Shown here in pieces: positions 22,991 through 35,830 of a stretch of 64,000 nt of DNA (within the stretch, counting starts at the first letter, position 1; each line of letters starts with the position of its first letter). The translations under genes were made by a program, and so were the position numbers. Source of the DNA: Anaeramoeba flamelloides (lineage: Eukaryota; Metamonada; Anaeramoebidae). The notes under the pieces were generated by a model. That model did not search any database. It had not been told where the DNA came from and worked only from the letters and a program-made list of their open reading frames with translations. Location: the NCBI GenBank assembly GCA_027625915.1, contig JANTQA010000070.1:1493001-1557000 (forward strand), given 5' to 3'.

Positions 22991-25900
22991 TTAATTTTTA
23001 TTTAACCAAATTTCAAGAACGCTTTCAGCATCTTTTTTTGAATTGAATTTTAAAACATAATTATCACTATTTGGAGAAACAATTTTTAATACGTCTTCAT
23101 TTTGTTTTGAGGTAAATGTTTTGGTTTCTGTATAATCGTCATAGGCATAATTAAAGGAGGAGTCATCTTTTGAACGAATTTGCCAATTGTCGTTTGTTAG
23201 TGTGATAATTGCGTGTGTGCCAGGTGAAATATCTTGGTGGTTGGTATTGGTAATTGTTACTTGGTATTCAACGTCTTGTTTCAAGACAAACCCTTCTTCT
23301 TCGCCAGAATCTGAATCGCCATACTCGTCTTCAGAATTGCTTGATTCACTGGAATTGGAATTGGAATTGGAATTGGAATTGGAGCCTGAATCGTTAGAAT
23401 CAAAATCAATGTCATCGACATCTGAAGTGGCCTGATTAATTTCCTTTTCGGTGTGTTTTTTAAAGATATGTGCTAACCTTTGTGCGTCTTCTTTATTCTC
23501 CATTGAGATTTTGACCTGGTTTTCTTTGCCCTTCAGGATAAACATATTCTCGACATTATTCACAGCAGACAATTCAACGTATTGCCAGTCGAAGTGGATC
23601 GCTTTAAAATTGGAGATTTCGGAATTCAAAATAATTCCATTGTCTTGGCTTGTCAAAGTGGCTTCCAAAGCGGAACCAATTTCCAAGCCATAAATTAAAA
23701 CTTGGAATTGTGGGTTTGAATTGGATACATATGTTGAAAATAAGGAGGTAAATTCATTTTTGTGATCTTCGGATTCCATCAAAAAGAAGAAACTTATTTC
23801 CGGTGTAAGCTGTAATTTAATTAATTTGTCGTATTTTGGGTGTGCGAACAATTTGGATTGTGGGGTGATTTGACTGGTGATATTAGATTCTGGTTCGTCT
23901 GGGAAATTCACTCTAATTTTTCCGTTGTTATTATAGATCATTAATTTTGCTTTGCTTTCAGGACTAAATTCCGTATCTGTAGTTTCCACATTAAATAGGG
24001 TTACACTTTCCTTATTAAATTCCTTTTCTACATTATTTGCTTTCTTTTTCTTTTTGTTATTTTTTTTTTTATTTTCATTTTCATTTTCGTTTTCATTTTC
24101 ATTTTCATTTTCATTGTCGTTTTCGTTTTCGTTTTCGTTTTTTTGTGTTTCATTCTCAGATCGACTCTCATTGTCAGATCCAGAAATTGAATTGTCATGG
24201 AATTTATCTGGGTGTTCTTTTAACCAACCTAATGTGTCCCCAAATTTAGTTTTATCTGTTTGCGATTGGAAAACAATTTTAAATTTCTCATTTTGTACCT
24301 GGATCAATGCCAATTTGACATTTTTTTTACTAAACAATAATTTAAAATCATCGTTGACATTGAATTTCTTTGTTTCGTTATCAACATTCAATTCAATTTG
24401 TCCCTTCGTTGTGAAGCTAAGTCTTCCACTCGTTTGTTCTTGGTCATTATAATTTAGCATCGTGATTGGGAATTTTTGTTTTATGGAATATTTGATTTTT
24501 TTTTGTTCTTCTTCTTCTTCTGATTCTGTTTCTGTTTCTGTTTCTGTTTCTGTTTTTTCCTCTTCCTCCTCCTCCTCCTCCTCTGGTTCCTCAGAGTCCT
24601 CCTCTGGTTCTTCTTCTGATTCGAGCTCAATTTCTTTTTTCTTGTCACGTTTCTTTTTTTTATTTTTTTTTTCTTCCAATTTATTTGAATCGCTTTTTTT
24701 GGTTTTACTTGGAGTTTTGCTTTTCTTACTTAAATCAAGATATTTTCTAGAGGTATGTACATAAAATTTGAAAAATTTTTCTTTTAATTCTTTCGATTTA
24801 AATTCAATGATTAAGGGTTCGTATTGCTTTTCAAAGGTAAAACGAATGGTTCTGATTTGGTTTTTATTTAAGAAAATTTTCTGATAATTAAATTTGGATT
24901 TGATTGTTTCATTCTCTGTGATTAACATCAAATATTCATTTTTTAAAAAAATAATACCTTGGCTTTCTTTGATTTCATCGTCATCATCGTCATCATCATC
25001 ATCATCGTCACCATTACTTTGTGTTAAAATTAAATAATATTTTTCATTATTAACCTTTTGTAAATAATCATCAAATAATTTCTTTTGTTTATTCTTATTC
25101 TTGTTATTGCCCTTGCTCTTGCTCTTGCTCTGATTATTGTCATTCCTTGATTTTGGTGATTGATTAAATTTATTAATTAGCTTTATAAACTTTTTTTTAA
25201 TTGCTTGATTATTAAAAATCACAATGGAATGGAAAGTGTCTTTAAATTTCAGTGTCACAATTTCAGGTTTACTTTGGCTTTCCTTATAATTAAATCCCTT
25301 ACCAAAGGGAATGTTTTGCTTACTTTTTTTATTCAATTTAATTATTAATCCCTGTTTTATTACTTCAATTTTACCAAAGAAGGGTTTGGAATTTTGACTC
25401 AATTTATTTTTAAAATATGCCGTGAATTTTTTGCTTTCTGTGTTAAGATTATTTAATTTGTCACTTTCTGGGAATTCGTCTTTTCTTTTGAAAGATTTAT
25501 ATTTTTCAATAAACGTTGTGACCATTTTTGGTGTTTTGAAGCTCACGAAAAATGATTGATTAGTTTTCGTTAAAGTGATTTTTGCGATTCTATTCTTTCT
25601 TGGATGATTGAAAACTTTCACGTCGTTAATTCGTGATTTATAGTATTTAACTTTATTATTTGATGCTTGAGAATGCTTGCCTTTTTTGCTATTTGCTTGG
25701 GTTTTCTCTTGTTGTAAAATGACCTTTTGATAATCAATCATTATTCTACCTTTTAATTGCTTTTTATTCGTGTTTAATTCAAAAAAGGTGATCTGGTAAT
25801 TATTAGTATTTAAATATTCTTCATCGGGATAATGCTTTTGGAATTTTTGGAAGGTCTTTTTGAAATTTTTTGCCAATTGTTCATTGTTAAAATGGCAAAT

Positions 25901-28900
25901 GAGATCAAGCCCGCCCCAAAATAGGATCTTGATAATATTCTTTTGATCTGGATTTGTAATCAAAATTGCGCCTGGTATTGGATACTTTTTTTCTCTGGCT
26001 GCGCCCGCGTTCCTATTTTTCGAATTAGTAAGTTCTCGAATAAATATTTTGCTGACTTGGAATTTTAAGAGACACTTTTTCATTTTGATTTTCCCCTTAG
26101 CCGTCTTAGGGCTCTCGATTAAATTACAGATAAATTCAGAATCTTCTTTGGGGACAATTTCTGCCCTTTGAATTCTTTCTCTAGTTTTCAAAAAATAGTC
26201 TTTTAATTTATTAAAGTTCTTTTCGAATTCCTGCCTAACTTTTTCCTTCGTAAAATTTAAAAAGATCCTTTTCCTCAGCCCTAACTCTATCTTGATTACC
26301 TTTTTCGATGCCTCTCCTGACGAATTAATATAGGGACTAGCGATCGAGTCTTCGGTGTATTCTGTGCAATATACATCATCTTCGGTTTTGATGGTGAAGC
26401 AGTCATGCCTTAATAGCACGATCCCGTTCAATCTACCAAAGGTGGAAATTACAATACATCGATATACCTTATGCTTACTTAGGTGCTCGGCCATATTTTT
26501 ATTTCTTTTGGTATCAAAATCGAAGGTAAATCCGATTCTTTCTTCGTAGCTTTTAAATCCGACATAAAACGTGAAAAATTCATCAATATTAAATCTACCG
26601 ATCATTGATCTTGAATTCTCAATGTACATTTTGGAATATAAATTATAGTATCTATACAGCGTGACACTTCCAATGATTACTGAGAAATAATCTGGGTATA
26701 GGTAAATTATTGCATTGCCCGAGGGGTCGCCAAAGCTATCAAATACGGAGACAACATATTTGGTTTTATCAAGACCATATAACTCCAGGGTGTTGGTTCC
26801 TCCGTCTTTGAGATTAAACAAACGATTTTTGTTATTTTTGTCCTTTTCATTCTCGTCTTCTAATTCCTTAATGTTTTTGTCGTATTGGTATTGTGATTCA
26901 TAGGTCATCGATTGCAAAGTGATTAATCTTCTTATCTCTCTTTTGGGCTTGACATTAAACCCAGTTGAGGAATTGATCGAAATTAAGTCTTGTGAATTTG
27001 GTGGTAATCTTTTTTCAATCACTTTGACTTTAAATAAAATAAATGTGTTAGCAATGAGATCTCTTTCGTCAGAATCCTTTGCCGCCATGATACATGTTCT
27101 TCGTTCGTCGACATATAATATGAAAATGGTCTGCAATAGGGAATGTAGCATGATTCTTTGGATTGGCTTATATTTGTGCTGATACAGAATCCTCTTTTCG
27201 GTGGAAATTTCGAATTTCCTTTTGCTGATCTGGAATTTGGCCTCAACTGTGTCGTCTACTCGGTCGCCAATAACTAAAACTTTGAATTCCTTATTGCCGC
27301 TGGACAAATATTTCTTGACTTGATCACTATATTTTTTTTTCAATTTCTTAATATCTCGGTGCACCAAGGGACTAATGCTGTACAGTGTGGTAATTGGCTG
27401 CAATTGGATTAAAATGGACTCAGAACGATGATTAAAGGTGCCAATTAATAAATTCTTTCGGTTGCGCCATTGCTTTTTAATTAAATTGTCTCTCTTCACA
27501 GACTGCGAGGTCTTCGTTAGCCCCCTCTGCTTACTTAACGAGGAATAGGTCAACGCCCTAAAGTAATTTGATTGCGATCTTGGCTTATTCTGTGGGTTGT
27601 AAAATAGCATGGAAGATGTCGAGGGCATGTTCCTCAGCGAACTGATCCTCATTGTGGAGGAAACGGAACTTGACCTTGCATACATTCGTGAAAAGTGGTT
27701 GATACACTCGCAGATAAATGCAGAGTTGTCGTCAGAGTTGGTTTTTAAGACAATGGATTTGGCGCCCTTGTCTTGGATTTTAATAACAATGACCTTTCGG
27801 TGGGTGCTATGCACGCTGCATTGGATTTGGCTCCTGCCCCAATGGTAGCTCTGCTTTTTTCTTTTGTTTTTTTGCTCTTGAATAACGGAGAGAGTGACCT
27901 TTTCTAGCATTAAAATGGCCACTATTTGCTCTGTCCTAGAGATCAATTGCGTCAATTTGAACATCGCCTTGTTATTCGTGACACACCTTAAAGTCATCCC
28001 GCGAATCTCGTGCTTTTTGCCCAAGATCTTCCCCGAAATTGGATACGACTCGATGGAATCGCCCTTATACCACTTGAACATGTCAAATGTCTTCCAAAAG
28101 ATAAAGCCTCTTTCAACCTGTCGAAACTTGAATAATAAAGTTGAAACAACCGTGCCCATCTCCATCGCATTGCTGTTTGGATTCTGTTCATCCTCATCAG
28201 ACCCTAAAAACTCTGAACCTCCATAGTTCCCATAACTGTTGTCCATCATACCCGTTTCAGTCATTTGTAACTGAATCAATTTCTTGTTAGTAGGCGACAG
28301 CAATAGCTTGGTTTCCAAATCAGAATAGTCTTGCGTCATACGAGAGGCATTCAAAATAACAATAGTGAAACTGTCCTTTTGTAATTGAATCGTACACGGA
28401 TGCTTGTCGCCATTCTCATTCAAAAACGTGACTTCAAATTCACACGAGCCAACACCAAAGTTCCGTTGCACAGACTGGATCAGCTGCTTCTCGGTTTTTT
28501 TGCTCTTTTGTAACGCAACATTAATCGGAAAGCTTTCGCCCCATTTTGATCGGCTTTCTTTCTCTTTTCCTTTCCTTTTTCCTTTTTCATTTAGTTCTTC
28601 AGCAGGCATATCAAGGTTATCCTCATCATCATCGCTATCGTCTAATTCAATTCTGTTGGAATTTTTTTTTTTCTTTGTTGATTCTCCCCCAAACCTTTCT
28701 GGGTACTTCTTACTTAGCTCCTTTAAAGTTTTGACAATAAGATTTAAGTCATCGTTTTCGAGAACCTCAGATGGATCGAATAAATATTTTTTGGAAATCC
28801 CAAGTGATTGGCATCCTTCGAGAAACGCTTTCAAGTTATATCCGGGTTTTTTGCTAAGAAGAGTAGTTCATGTATTTGAGATTTATGTGTTTTTTTTTTT

Positions 28901-29830
28901 TTTTTTTGTTTTTTTTGAATTTATTTTATGTGGTGTTATTTTTGATTAGGAACATTTTTTTTTGTTTATGAAAAAAAAATTTTAAAAAAAAAAAAGAAAA
29001 ATTTTGAGAAACAAGAAATTTATTAAAAACGGTTAAAACAAATTTGGTTTCTTTTTTTTTTTTTTTTATGGCACTTTGATTTATCTTGTAAATTGGGAAC
29101 GAAACAATAAGTTTCTTGTTTGATTTGTTTTATTTTTTTTTAAAGGAAGAAAAAAGATGTTTAAAAATTTTTTTTTTTTTTTTTTTTTTTTCTCAACAAA
29201 GAGAGGAATTCAAACTGGAAAAAAAAAAAAAAAGATGTTAATTTTTAACACTTTGATTTCTTCTTCGTTCCAATACAAAATGTTTATTTGATTTTTGGAA
29301 TGGTACTTGTATTTTCGAAGAATTAAAAGTGGTGTTTTTTTTAATTGAGTAAAAATGAATTTGGACGATTTGATAAAGAAGAAAAAAATTTCTTTTTTTT
29401 TTTTTTTAAAATGACTGTTTGAAACAAGTTCAAACAAAAAGTTTTCTAAAAGTGTTACGCAAACAACTTAAAATGGGAGAATTAGAACAATTTGAATTCC
29501 CCACTTGTAAAACTTTTGGTTTGCACTTTATTAAAACAGCTGTAAATTTTTTTTTTTTCTTTTGTATTTGATACCAAAAAAAAACCTTTTAATTAATAAA
29601 TTTGTTTGGTTTTTTAGATTTTATCAAAAAAAAAATATTTCCAAAAAAAAAAAAAAAAAAAAAAGAAAAGGAAGAAAATTTTAAAAAGAATACTTGGAAA
29701 CTTTTTTGACAGTTCCTGATTGAAGAGAATTAAGTGATCTACAAAGTGCAACTGATAAACTAGTTTGATCGTTAACATTAATTTTTTTTCCTGAGAGTTG
29801 TCTTATCCAATTATAAACAAACTTGGACAT
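22991..29830 (-). CDS. Giant CH-domain protein with repeated PH-like beta modules, 2 exons, 1999 aa
   Basis: Exons are 29830-29694 and 28853-22991; the 840-base intron begins GTATTC and ends CTTCTTAG. The two exons together build one calponin-homology domain (about residues 1-100). Exon 1 gives FVYNWIRQL, LSVALCRSLNSL and SGTVKKV; exon 2 continues KKPGYNLKAFLEGCQSLG and LFDPSEVLE. A single CH domain of this kind usually links signalling to actin. A KKKK/DDSDDDED linker follows, then ~1800 residues of alternating beta-strand-rich segments with spacing like PH folds, such as FLAHPKYDKLIKLQL-type strands ending in an amphipathic helix. The PH assignment is an inference. Low-complexity inserts are poly-Asp near residue 1327, Glu-rich near 1463, Thr-Glu repeats near 1485, Asn-Glu repeats near 1630 and Ser-Asn repeats near 1875. 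Cytoplasmic; no signal or membrane segment. Exon 1 is easily missed, because exon 2 alone has no ATG at its start. Confidence 0.82.
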
Positions 29831-32800
29831 GACAAAGTAGATTTTAATTTAGCAAAAACAAAAAAAAATGATAAAAATTTTCTCAAAATGAATCTTTTTA
29901 AGGTTGTTTTTTTGAAGAAAAGATTGGTACTTCTTCAACTTATACTCTCTTTTTTTTACGTTTAAGAAAATTTTTATTTTTGAAACTTGTGATTTTCATT
30001 TTTTTCATAAATGAAAATCACTTGAATAAATTAAAAGAATTTTTTATATAAGTAGGCTTTCTTGGTGTAACTTCAAGGGTTTATATTTTAAAGTTAATAA
30101 TTAATGAGAAAAAATAATTCTTTTCTTACTGATTCAAAAAGTAAAAAACTCGAAATTTTTAGTTACAGTGGAAAATTTTGAGACACTTCTTTAATTGGGA
30201 TAATTTCTTGGCGAAAATTTATTCTGTATTTTTTTTATTTTTTTAAATAGAGCTTTCCTATAGGTTGGTTGGGGTGTTGTGATCTATATTCATTTGAAAA
30301 AGGAAATTGAAAGTGAAATGAAAATTTTTTCCCATTTATTCTGCACACGAAAGAAATACTCAAATTTTCAAATTAATAAATGTAAATTTTTATTTCAATT
30401 TCTGAAATGAATATTATTAATGAATACAGCTACAATCAAATTAGCAGAGTAAAAATTTTGTATTAGAGTTTAAGGAAGTAAGTACATATTACCATTTTGA
30501 AACTTTTTCATTGCAACGACCTAACTGAAAAAATATTTTTTGAGTGCCACAAGATATTGATATTTTGAAACCAAAATACCATTTACTACTCTATTTGTGA
30601 AAAGAAAGCGAACACAAACTAATTCAGAGTTGAATCTTTAATTTTTTGATTTTTTGTATATTTTTTTTGATTCAATTTTTGGTTTGATTAAATTTTGGTT
30701 TTGGATCTAGGGATGTGTTTATATGATGGATCGAAATTAATCAAACAGTAAACCAAAAAAATAGTCCTGGGAAGGTTGTGTTTGAAACAATCATTTTCTT
30801 TAGAAGACCAAACACAAAAGATCACCTTTCCAAATAAATTTGTTCAAATCAAAAATGAAAAAAAAAAAAAATCGATCAAAGCCTATTTTCAAAGATTTGT
30901 TGATTTTATCTTCATGAATTTGTAGGAACCCAATCGATTTTATACCTTGAACTTCTAGCCAAATTACTATTTATTATTATTTTACAAAACATTTTAAACA
31001 AATTTCCTTTCAATATTCTTTTATCAAATATTTTTATCAAACAAAGCCAAAACAATAGAATACAATATCAAAGTGTTAATAGAGGAGTTAAATTCTTGAA
31101 ATCAAAAAACAGATACAAAAGATTCAACCCAAAATAATTTAAAATTTTAGAAAAAATTCCAATCAGATTCAGCATTATTTTGAGTTACCAATTTAATTAA
31201 AAATAAATAATTATCAAATCAAACGAATTTGTCCAATAAACCCTTACCCGAATGAAGAATTAAAAAAAAAACTGATTTTCTGAACTAAAACTAGAATTAG
31301 ATAAATTAAATGAAAATCAGATTTTAAATCTATTTTGGAAATTCTTTAGAAATAAACAGTAATTGGTTTATCAAAAATATACCAAAGAAAACTATTTCTA
31401 TAACGAATTAAAAATAAAACCAAATAAAGAATAAGTAATTGTGTAAAATTTTATAGATAAGTTCAAGTAATAAATGATTGTATATATTTTTTCTTGATCA
31501 ATTTTTTAATTTTTTTGATTTAAATTGTTTAGTTGGTCTGAAAATATCTATTAATAGGATATATTTTACACCCCCGTATATACTAAAATATAAATTTATT
31601 TGGTGAAAGAAATGATTTGAAGAATTCAGTTTCACATAAATAGTGGTAATCAAAAAATGAAAAATGTACTTACCCTCTTAAGAAGGGAGTTTAATAGATT
31701 GTCTAAAAATATCATTTCTAAACGATGTTGTAAAGATCTTTGGATTTTCTTAAACTTGGAAACGAAAAAAATATTTTGAAAGTGAACAAAAAAACTTTCA
31801 TTTTTTAATCGGAAAATAATTAATATGATAAATAACTGTTTTTTTCAAATCTCTTTTTGTTTAATAAAATTTAAATATGGTCGGAATCAATAAAGGTTGT
31901 TTTTTTTTTTTTGATTTAGCAGTGAATATTTTTTTTAAAGACTTTACAAAATTATAGTACAGTCAAAAGTAAGGAATTGATTTTTTTTTTTCCTCAATTT
32001 GTCAAATACTTTTACCCAATGTTTATGCATTTTTGGTGGAATTTCTTTTTTTTAAAGTTGGTCTTCATTAAAGATTTATTCAAAATCAAGGAAATTTCAT
32101 TTTCAATTTTATTGAATGATCTTTTCAACTTTAAAAAAATTTTCTCTCAAGGTTTCTAAAATAAAGAGATCTAAATTTAGATACAATTTGTTGTCAAATA
32201 AATCGAACAGAATTTTCATTTAGCTTTCAAAATTAGATTTTTTCAATCATGGTACATATTTCAAATTTTTAATTCTTAAAACCAGCTTAAATTATTAATT
32301 TACATTTGAGAATTAGGGACTTTTGGTGACTTATTGTAATTATTGTGTTGGGAAAGCGGAATAAAAATTATGATCTTTTTATTTTACAATTAACAGTAGT
32401 TTTGGTTTTGAGAGAAATAAATTCTAATATTTCATAATTGAAAATTACTGTCGTCAAAATAAAGAGTGAAGAAAAAATTAATGTGTGTTTCCAAATAAAA
32501 AGCTTGTTTTTTTTTTGTTATAGAAGATCTACACACCAACCAATTAAAGAAAATGATAATAAGCCCCATATAAATAAATATGGCACTGGTTTCTTAAATT
32601 TCTATTATTTAAAAAGAAATTCTAAAAATAAAGGATCATATTGTAAAATTTATCTCAAAAAATAGAGTAAATTTTTTAGAAAATTTCAATGAATCAAAAA
32701 AACAAAAAATTTGAGAATAAAACAAAATATCTTTCAAAAAATTGCATTTCTAAATTAAAATTTACAGAAAATATCCAGAAGTTTACTTTCAAAATTGATT

Positions 32801-34053
32801 TGAACTTAGGTATACTATTTGTTAGTATATTGGATGTTGCCTTGAAATAAGAAGAAAAAAAGTATTATTATATTTTGAAATATGGCTTATAGTTGCTTTA
32901 AACGCATTTTATATCAACTATAAATATATTATATTACAAAATATTCCACTCAAGTATTCAATTAAAATATTCATGTGCTTGATTAAGGGACTAGTTTCTA
33001 TTTTTTTTTTTTTTTTTTGACCAATTTTTAAATAAGGATTCCTTATCTAGAAATATGTTTAATATTGAAAATAAAGAAGGTTTTTCAAATCTAAGCAATT
33101 GGCAAAAAATTTTTTTACATCACTATTAAATTTAGATAAAAAAATTTGATAGAGGTTAACCCATTAAAGAAATTATTTGAATGATCACGTTTGAAATAAA
33201 CTTTACTCCTTGTAAATTGGTAAAATGTTCTTGCTCCCTTAAAAATTGGAGAAATTTTGAGAGTTTTCAAATTCAATTCCAAATTGATAATTTACTGAAA
33301 TAATCAGAGACTATACCTTCAAAATTGAGTTGATCTTAGGGATGCTATTGAATAATGAATTTGATGTTCTATTAGATCAAGAAGAAAAAAAAACACAAGT
33401 TTTAATTTTAGAGAGGAGTTTTTCATTTGAACAAATGTTTATTTTGGATCAAAATAAACTGTGTATAATTATGTCCTTATTTATGAATCTCTGTTAAACA
33501 ATTATACTCCCTGTTTGTTGTTAAGAATTGAATTTACTTAATTTTTCAACCTCTTAGAACATGATGTTTGTTTATTTGAATTTTGGTTGGGTTGAACTCC
33601 TAAAGAAATTTGATTTTGAGGAAAGATGCTTTAGACGAAAAATAATACCAAAAACTTTGTTTCTTGTTCTAGAAATATGATCAGTGTAATGGACATATTT
33701 TTCTCTCCATTTCTTACGTAAGAAATAAAATTTAATTCAGAAATAGAAAAAATAATTTTTTATAATTATGTGTCACTTTCAATTTTAACTCTCAACTTGT
33801 AAGAGAAGGATTTTAGAGTTAACACCACCAAATACGAACCTTGTAAATTACTTAAAAATTGTTTTTCTCAAGTAGAAAATCATTTTTTATTATTTGATTT
33901 TATCTGTAAGATTTTTCTTTTCTTTTGTTTACTTTTGTATTCAAAATTTTTTTACTTTCTCTTACACAAATTTTTTTTTTTCTTTTCATTCTTTTTTGAT
34001 TTTTTTTTTTTTATTATTTTCCATCTTGAATAGTTCCTAAATATTCCTTAATT
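29831..34053. other. Divergent intergenic region between CH gene and ribosomal P2 gene
   Basis: This 4.2 kb stretch carries the promoters of both flanking genes. It also holds one copy of dispersed family B (about 30480-31540, minus orientation) and two copies of family G (about 32690-32890 and 33240-33480). The last 150 bases before the P2 ATG are T- and C-rich. I see no gene; short frames at 31977-32159 and 32438-32665 are low-complexity. Confidence 0.5.
30480..31540 (-). repeat. Dispersed repeat family B, copy 4
   Basis: It aligns in reverse to 44440-46120 across its whole length. Landmarks in order are GAGTGCCACAAGATATTG, ACTCTATTTGTGAAAAGAAA, CAAATATTTTTATCAAACAAAG and GAATTAAAAATAAAACCAAATAAAG. 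Divergence is considerable (roughly a third of positions by eye), so it is old. No intact coding frame. Confidence 0.65.
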
Positions 34054-34395
34054 ATGCGCGTAATCACAGCTTATTTACTTTGTGTTATGGGCGGGAACGA
34101 ATCCCCAGGTGTAGATGACATCAAAAACGTTTTCAAGGCAGCCGGTATTGATGACTCTGACAAAGACAGAAGAATAGAAAAATTTGTTGGCTTAATGAAA
34201 GGCAAAAACATCTTTGATGTTATTAATGCAGGAAAACTCCAAATGGGTTCTCTCCCAATGGGCGGAATGGGCGGATCTGGTGGAAGCAGCGAAAAGAAAG
34301 AAGAAGAAAAAGAAGAAGAACCAGAGCCAGAACCAGAACCAGAATCTGAATCCGAATCTGACGACGACATGTTTGGTGGTGTTCTTTTTGATTAA
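34054..34395 (+). CDS. RPLP2: 60S acidic ribosomal protein P2, 113 aa, intronless
   Basis: P2 pairs with P1 on P0 to form the ribosomal stalk, which recruits and activates elongation-factor GTPases. The protein starts MRVITAYLLCVMGGNESP, the typical P2 opening (MRYVAAYLLAVLGGN), followed by the helical dimerisation domain to about residue 65 (GKNIFDVINAGKLQ). A flexible Gly-rich and Lys/Glu hinge follows, with Pro-Glu and Ser-Glu repeats. It ends with the conserved acidic tail, here SDDDMFGGVLFD, a slight variant of the usual DDDMGFGLFD that GTPase factors bind. Length 113 matches the family. The start codon is fixed by the alignment. The upstream 100 bases are strongly pyrimidine-rich. Downstream (34436-34460) is a short AAAAAC tandem. 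Confidence 0.96.
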   Translation: MRVITAYLLCVMGGNESPGVDDIKNVFKAAGIDDSDKDRRIEKFVGLMKGKNIFDVINAGKLQMGSLPMGGMGGSGGSSEKKEEEKEEEPEPEPEPESESESDDDMFGGVLFD

Positions 34396-34769
34396 ATTAA
34401 AGAAATTCCAAAAAGCACAAATAGCTTTCAAATACAAACAAAAACAAAAACAAAAACAAAAAAAAAACAAGTTTTTATTTTTTTCTTTCTGAAACGGTTA
34501 TTGATACTTTTCTCTTGAAAGATCTTATTGGTGTCATATGCTCTGTTACTGGGAAGGTTTCTCAAAGATTCTTGCCCAGATTCAAATAAATTCTTTTGGA
34601 ATAAATCAAAAGAATGAAAATTAACATTTTAGGATTTTTAATTGATCTTTTCTTCTTCTTTTTTTTCTTCGTCTTTTTCTTTCTATTTTAAAACCTTTCA
34701 ATTTTGAAAGTTTTGAATTTTTTTGTGAGACATGAAAAATCTGAACGATACGTAAAAATCGATAAATAA

Positions 34770-35265
34770 AGTCGTGAAAAAAATACTTGACATCAAAATA
34801 ATCCCGGAAAAGATTTTTAATTGTGAATATTAGTAAAATTGTTGTATAATTTCATTTATTTAGAATCAAATTCCTTTTTTTAAGAATCAAACTTTTAAAA
34901 TTATAACACACCCACTTATTAGAATGATGATTAATGAAATCTCACTTGTTCAGCACACGATTCAACCAATCAAAAAACAAGAATAATAATTATCATTTTC
35001 CAAACTCAAGTCAACCTCTATAAAACTTTATTGTTTTGAAAAAAGTTGATCTACTTATGGTTATCAAACAATTATTTGAGTATTCTAGAGAAACCCTCAC
35101 TTTAATGCACTTTAAGTAGGTTTATTAGTTGTTTTATCAAAAAATTGTTTATTTATAAAAAGGATTTGATTGAAAATAAAAGAAATTAAACTTCAATTTT
35201 ACTAATATTCACAATTTAAAATCTTGTCCGGGATTATTTTCATGTCCAGTATTTTTTTCACTACT
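34770..35265. mobile_element. Foldback/MITE-like element with ~70-base inverted ends
   Basis: The left arm (34770-34840) begins AGTCGTGAAAAAAATACTTG and runs through AATAATCCCGGA to GTGAATATTAGTAAAATT. The right arm (35195-35265) is its inverse with about seven differences in 70 bases. The ~350-base centre has no coding frame. The high arm identity suggests recent origin. No other copy is seen in the window. Confidence 0.8.
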
Positions 35266-35559
35266 ATACTATTGATTTTGGGATACAAAAGATTTGGCTG
35301 GGTAAATCACCTACCATTAATTATTTGAATTAACAACAAGAAAAAATTTTCACTTCTCAAACTTTTTGTTTTACTATTTCTTATCGGTCTCAAGTTCTAA
35401 AAAGAAATTTCCATATGTCAAAAGAAAAATCTAACAAAAATTTCATTCAACTTTCCAAAAAAAAATTGTTACATGGTCATAGTCAAATTTAAATTATATA
35501 ACTCCATAGATCAGTTCTGCTCAATAATTTTCCTTTGAGGGAGGTTTCTTTTGATGATA

Positions 35560-35830
35560 CTGATAAATTGCAATTTATCTTTGGAGATTTTTACTTTGTT
35601 TTCATTTTTGAAATTTTTATGTTCAACTCTGAATAAAGCATTTTATGAAGTCAAGTGTTAAGAAAATCTATAAAATCAGTTGTTCTTCAAAATATTCTTT
35701 GTAAGTGGACTTTTTGATAAGAAACATTTCGAAGATTTATAAAAATGGAAATTGAACTAAAAATTTTTTGAAATTTATTAGAATTTATCAGTATATTTTA
35801 ATTTTTATAAAAAAATTCTTTTTCTTCTAA
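35560..35830 (+). repeat. Dispersed repeat family E, copy 1
   Basis: It shares ordered words with 54220-54480 and 58415-58670, notably AAAATGGAAATTGAACTAAA and GAATTTATCA followed by AT-rich tracts. Old and non-coding. Confidence 0.5.

Noticed and set aside
23952-24764. Open frames on the plus strand opposite the CH gene with Ser/Val or Phe/His repeats
   Set aside because: They mirror the Glu/Asp/Asn repeat codons of the minus-strand gene and have no independent similarity.
34071-34470. Open frames on both strands overlapping ribosomal P2
   Set aside because: They are reading-frame shadows of the Glu/Pro-rich hinge and tail codons of P2.
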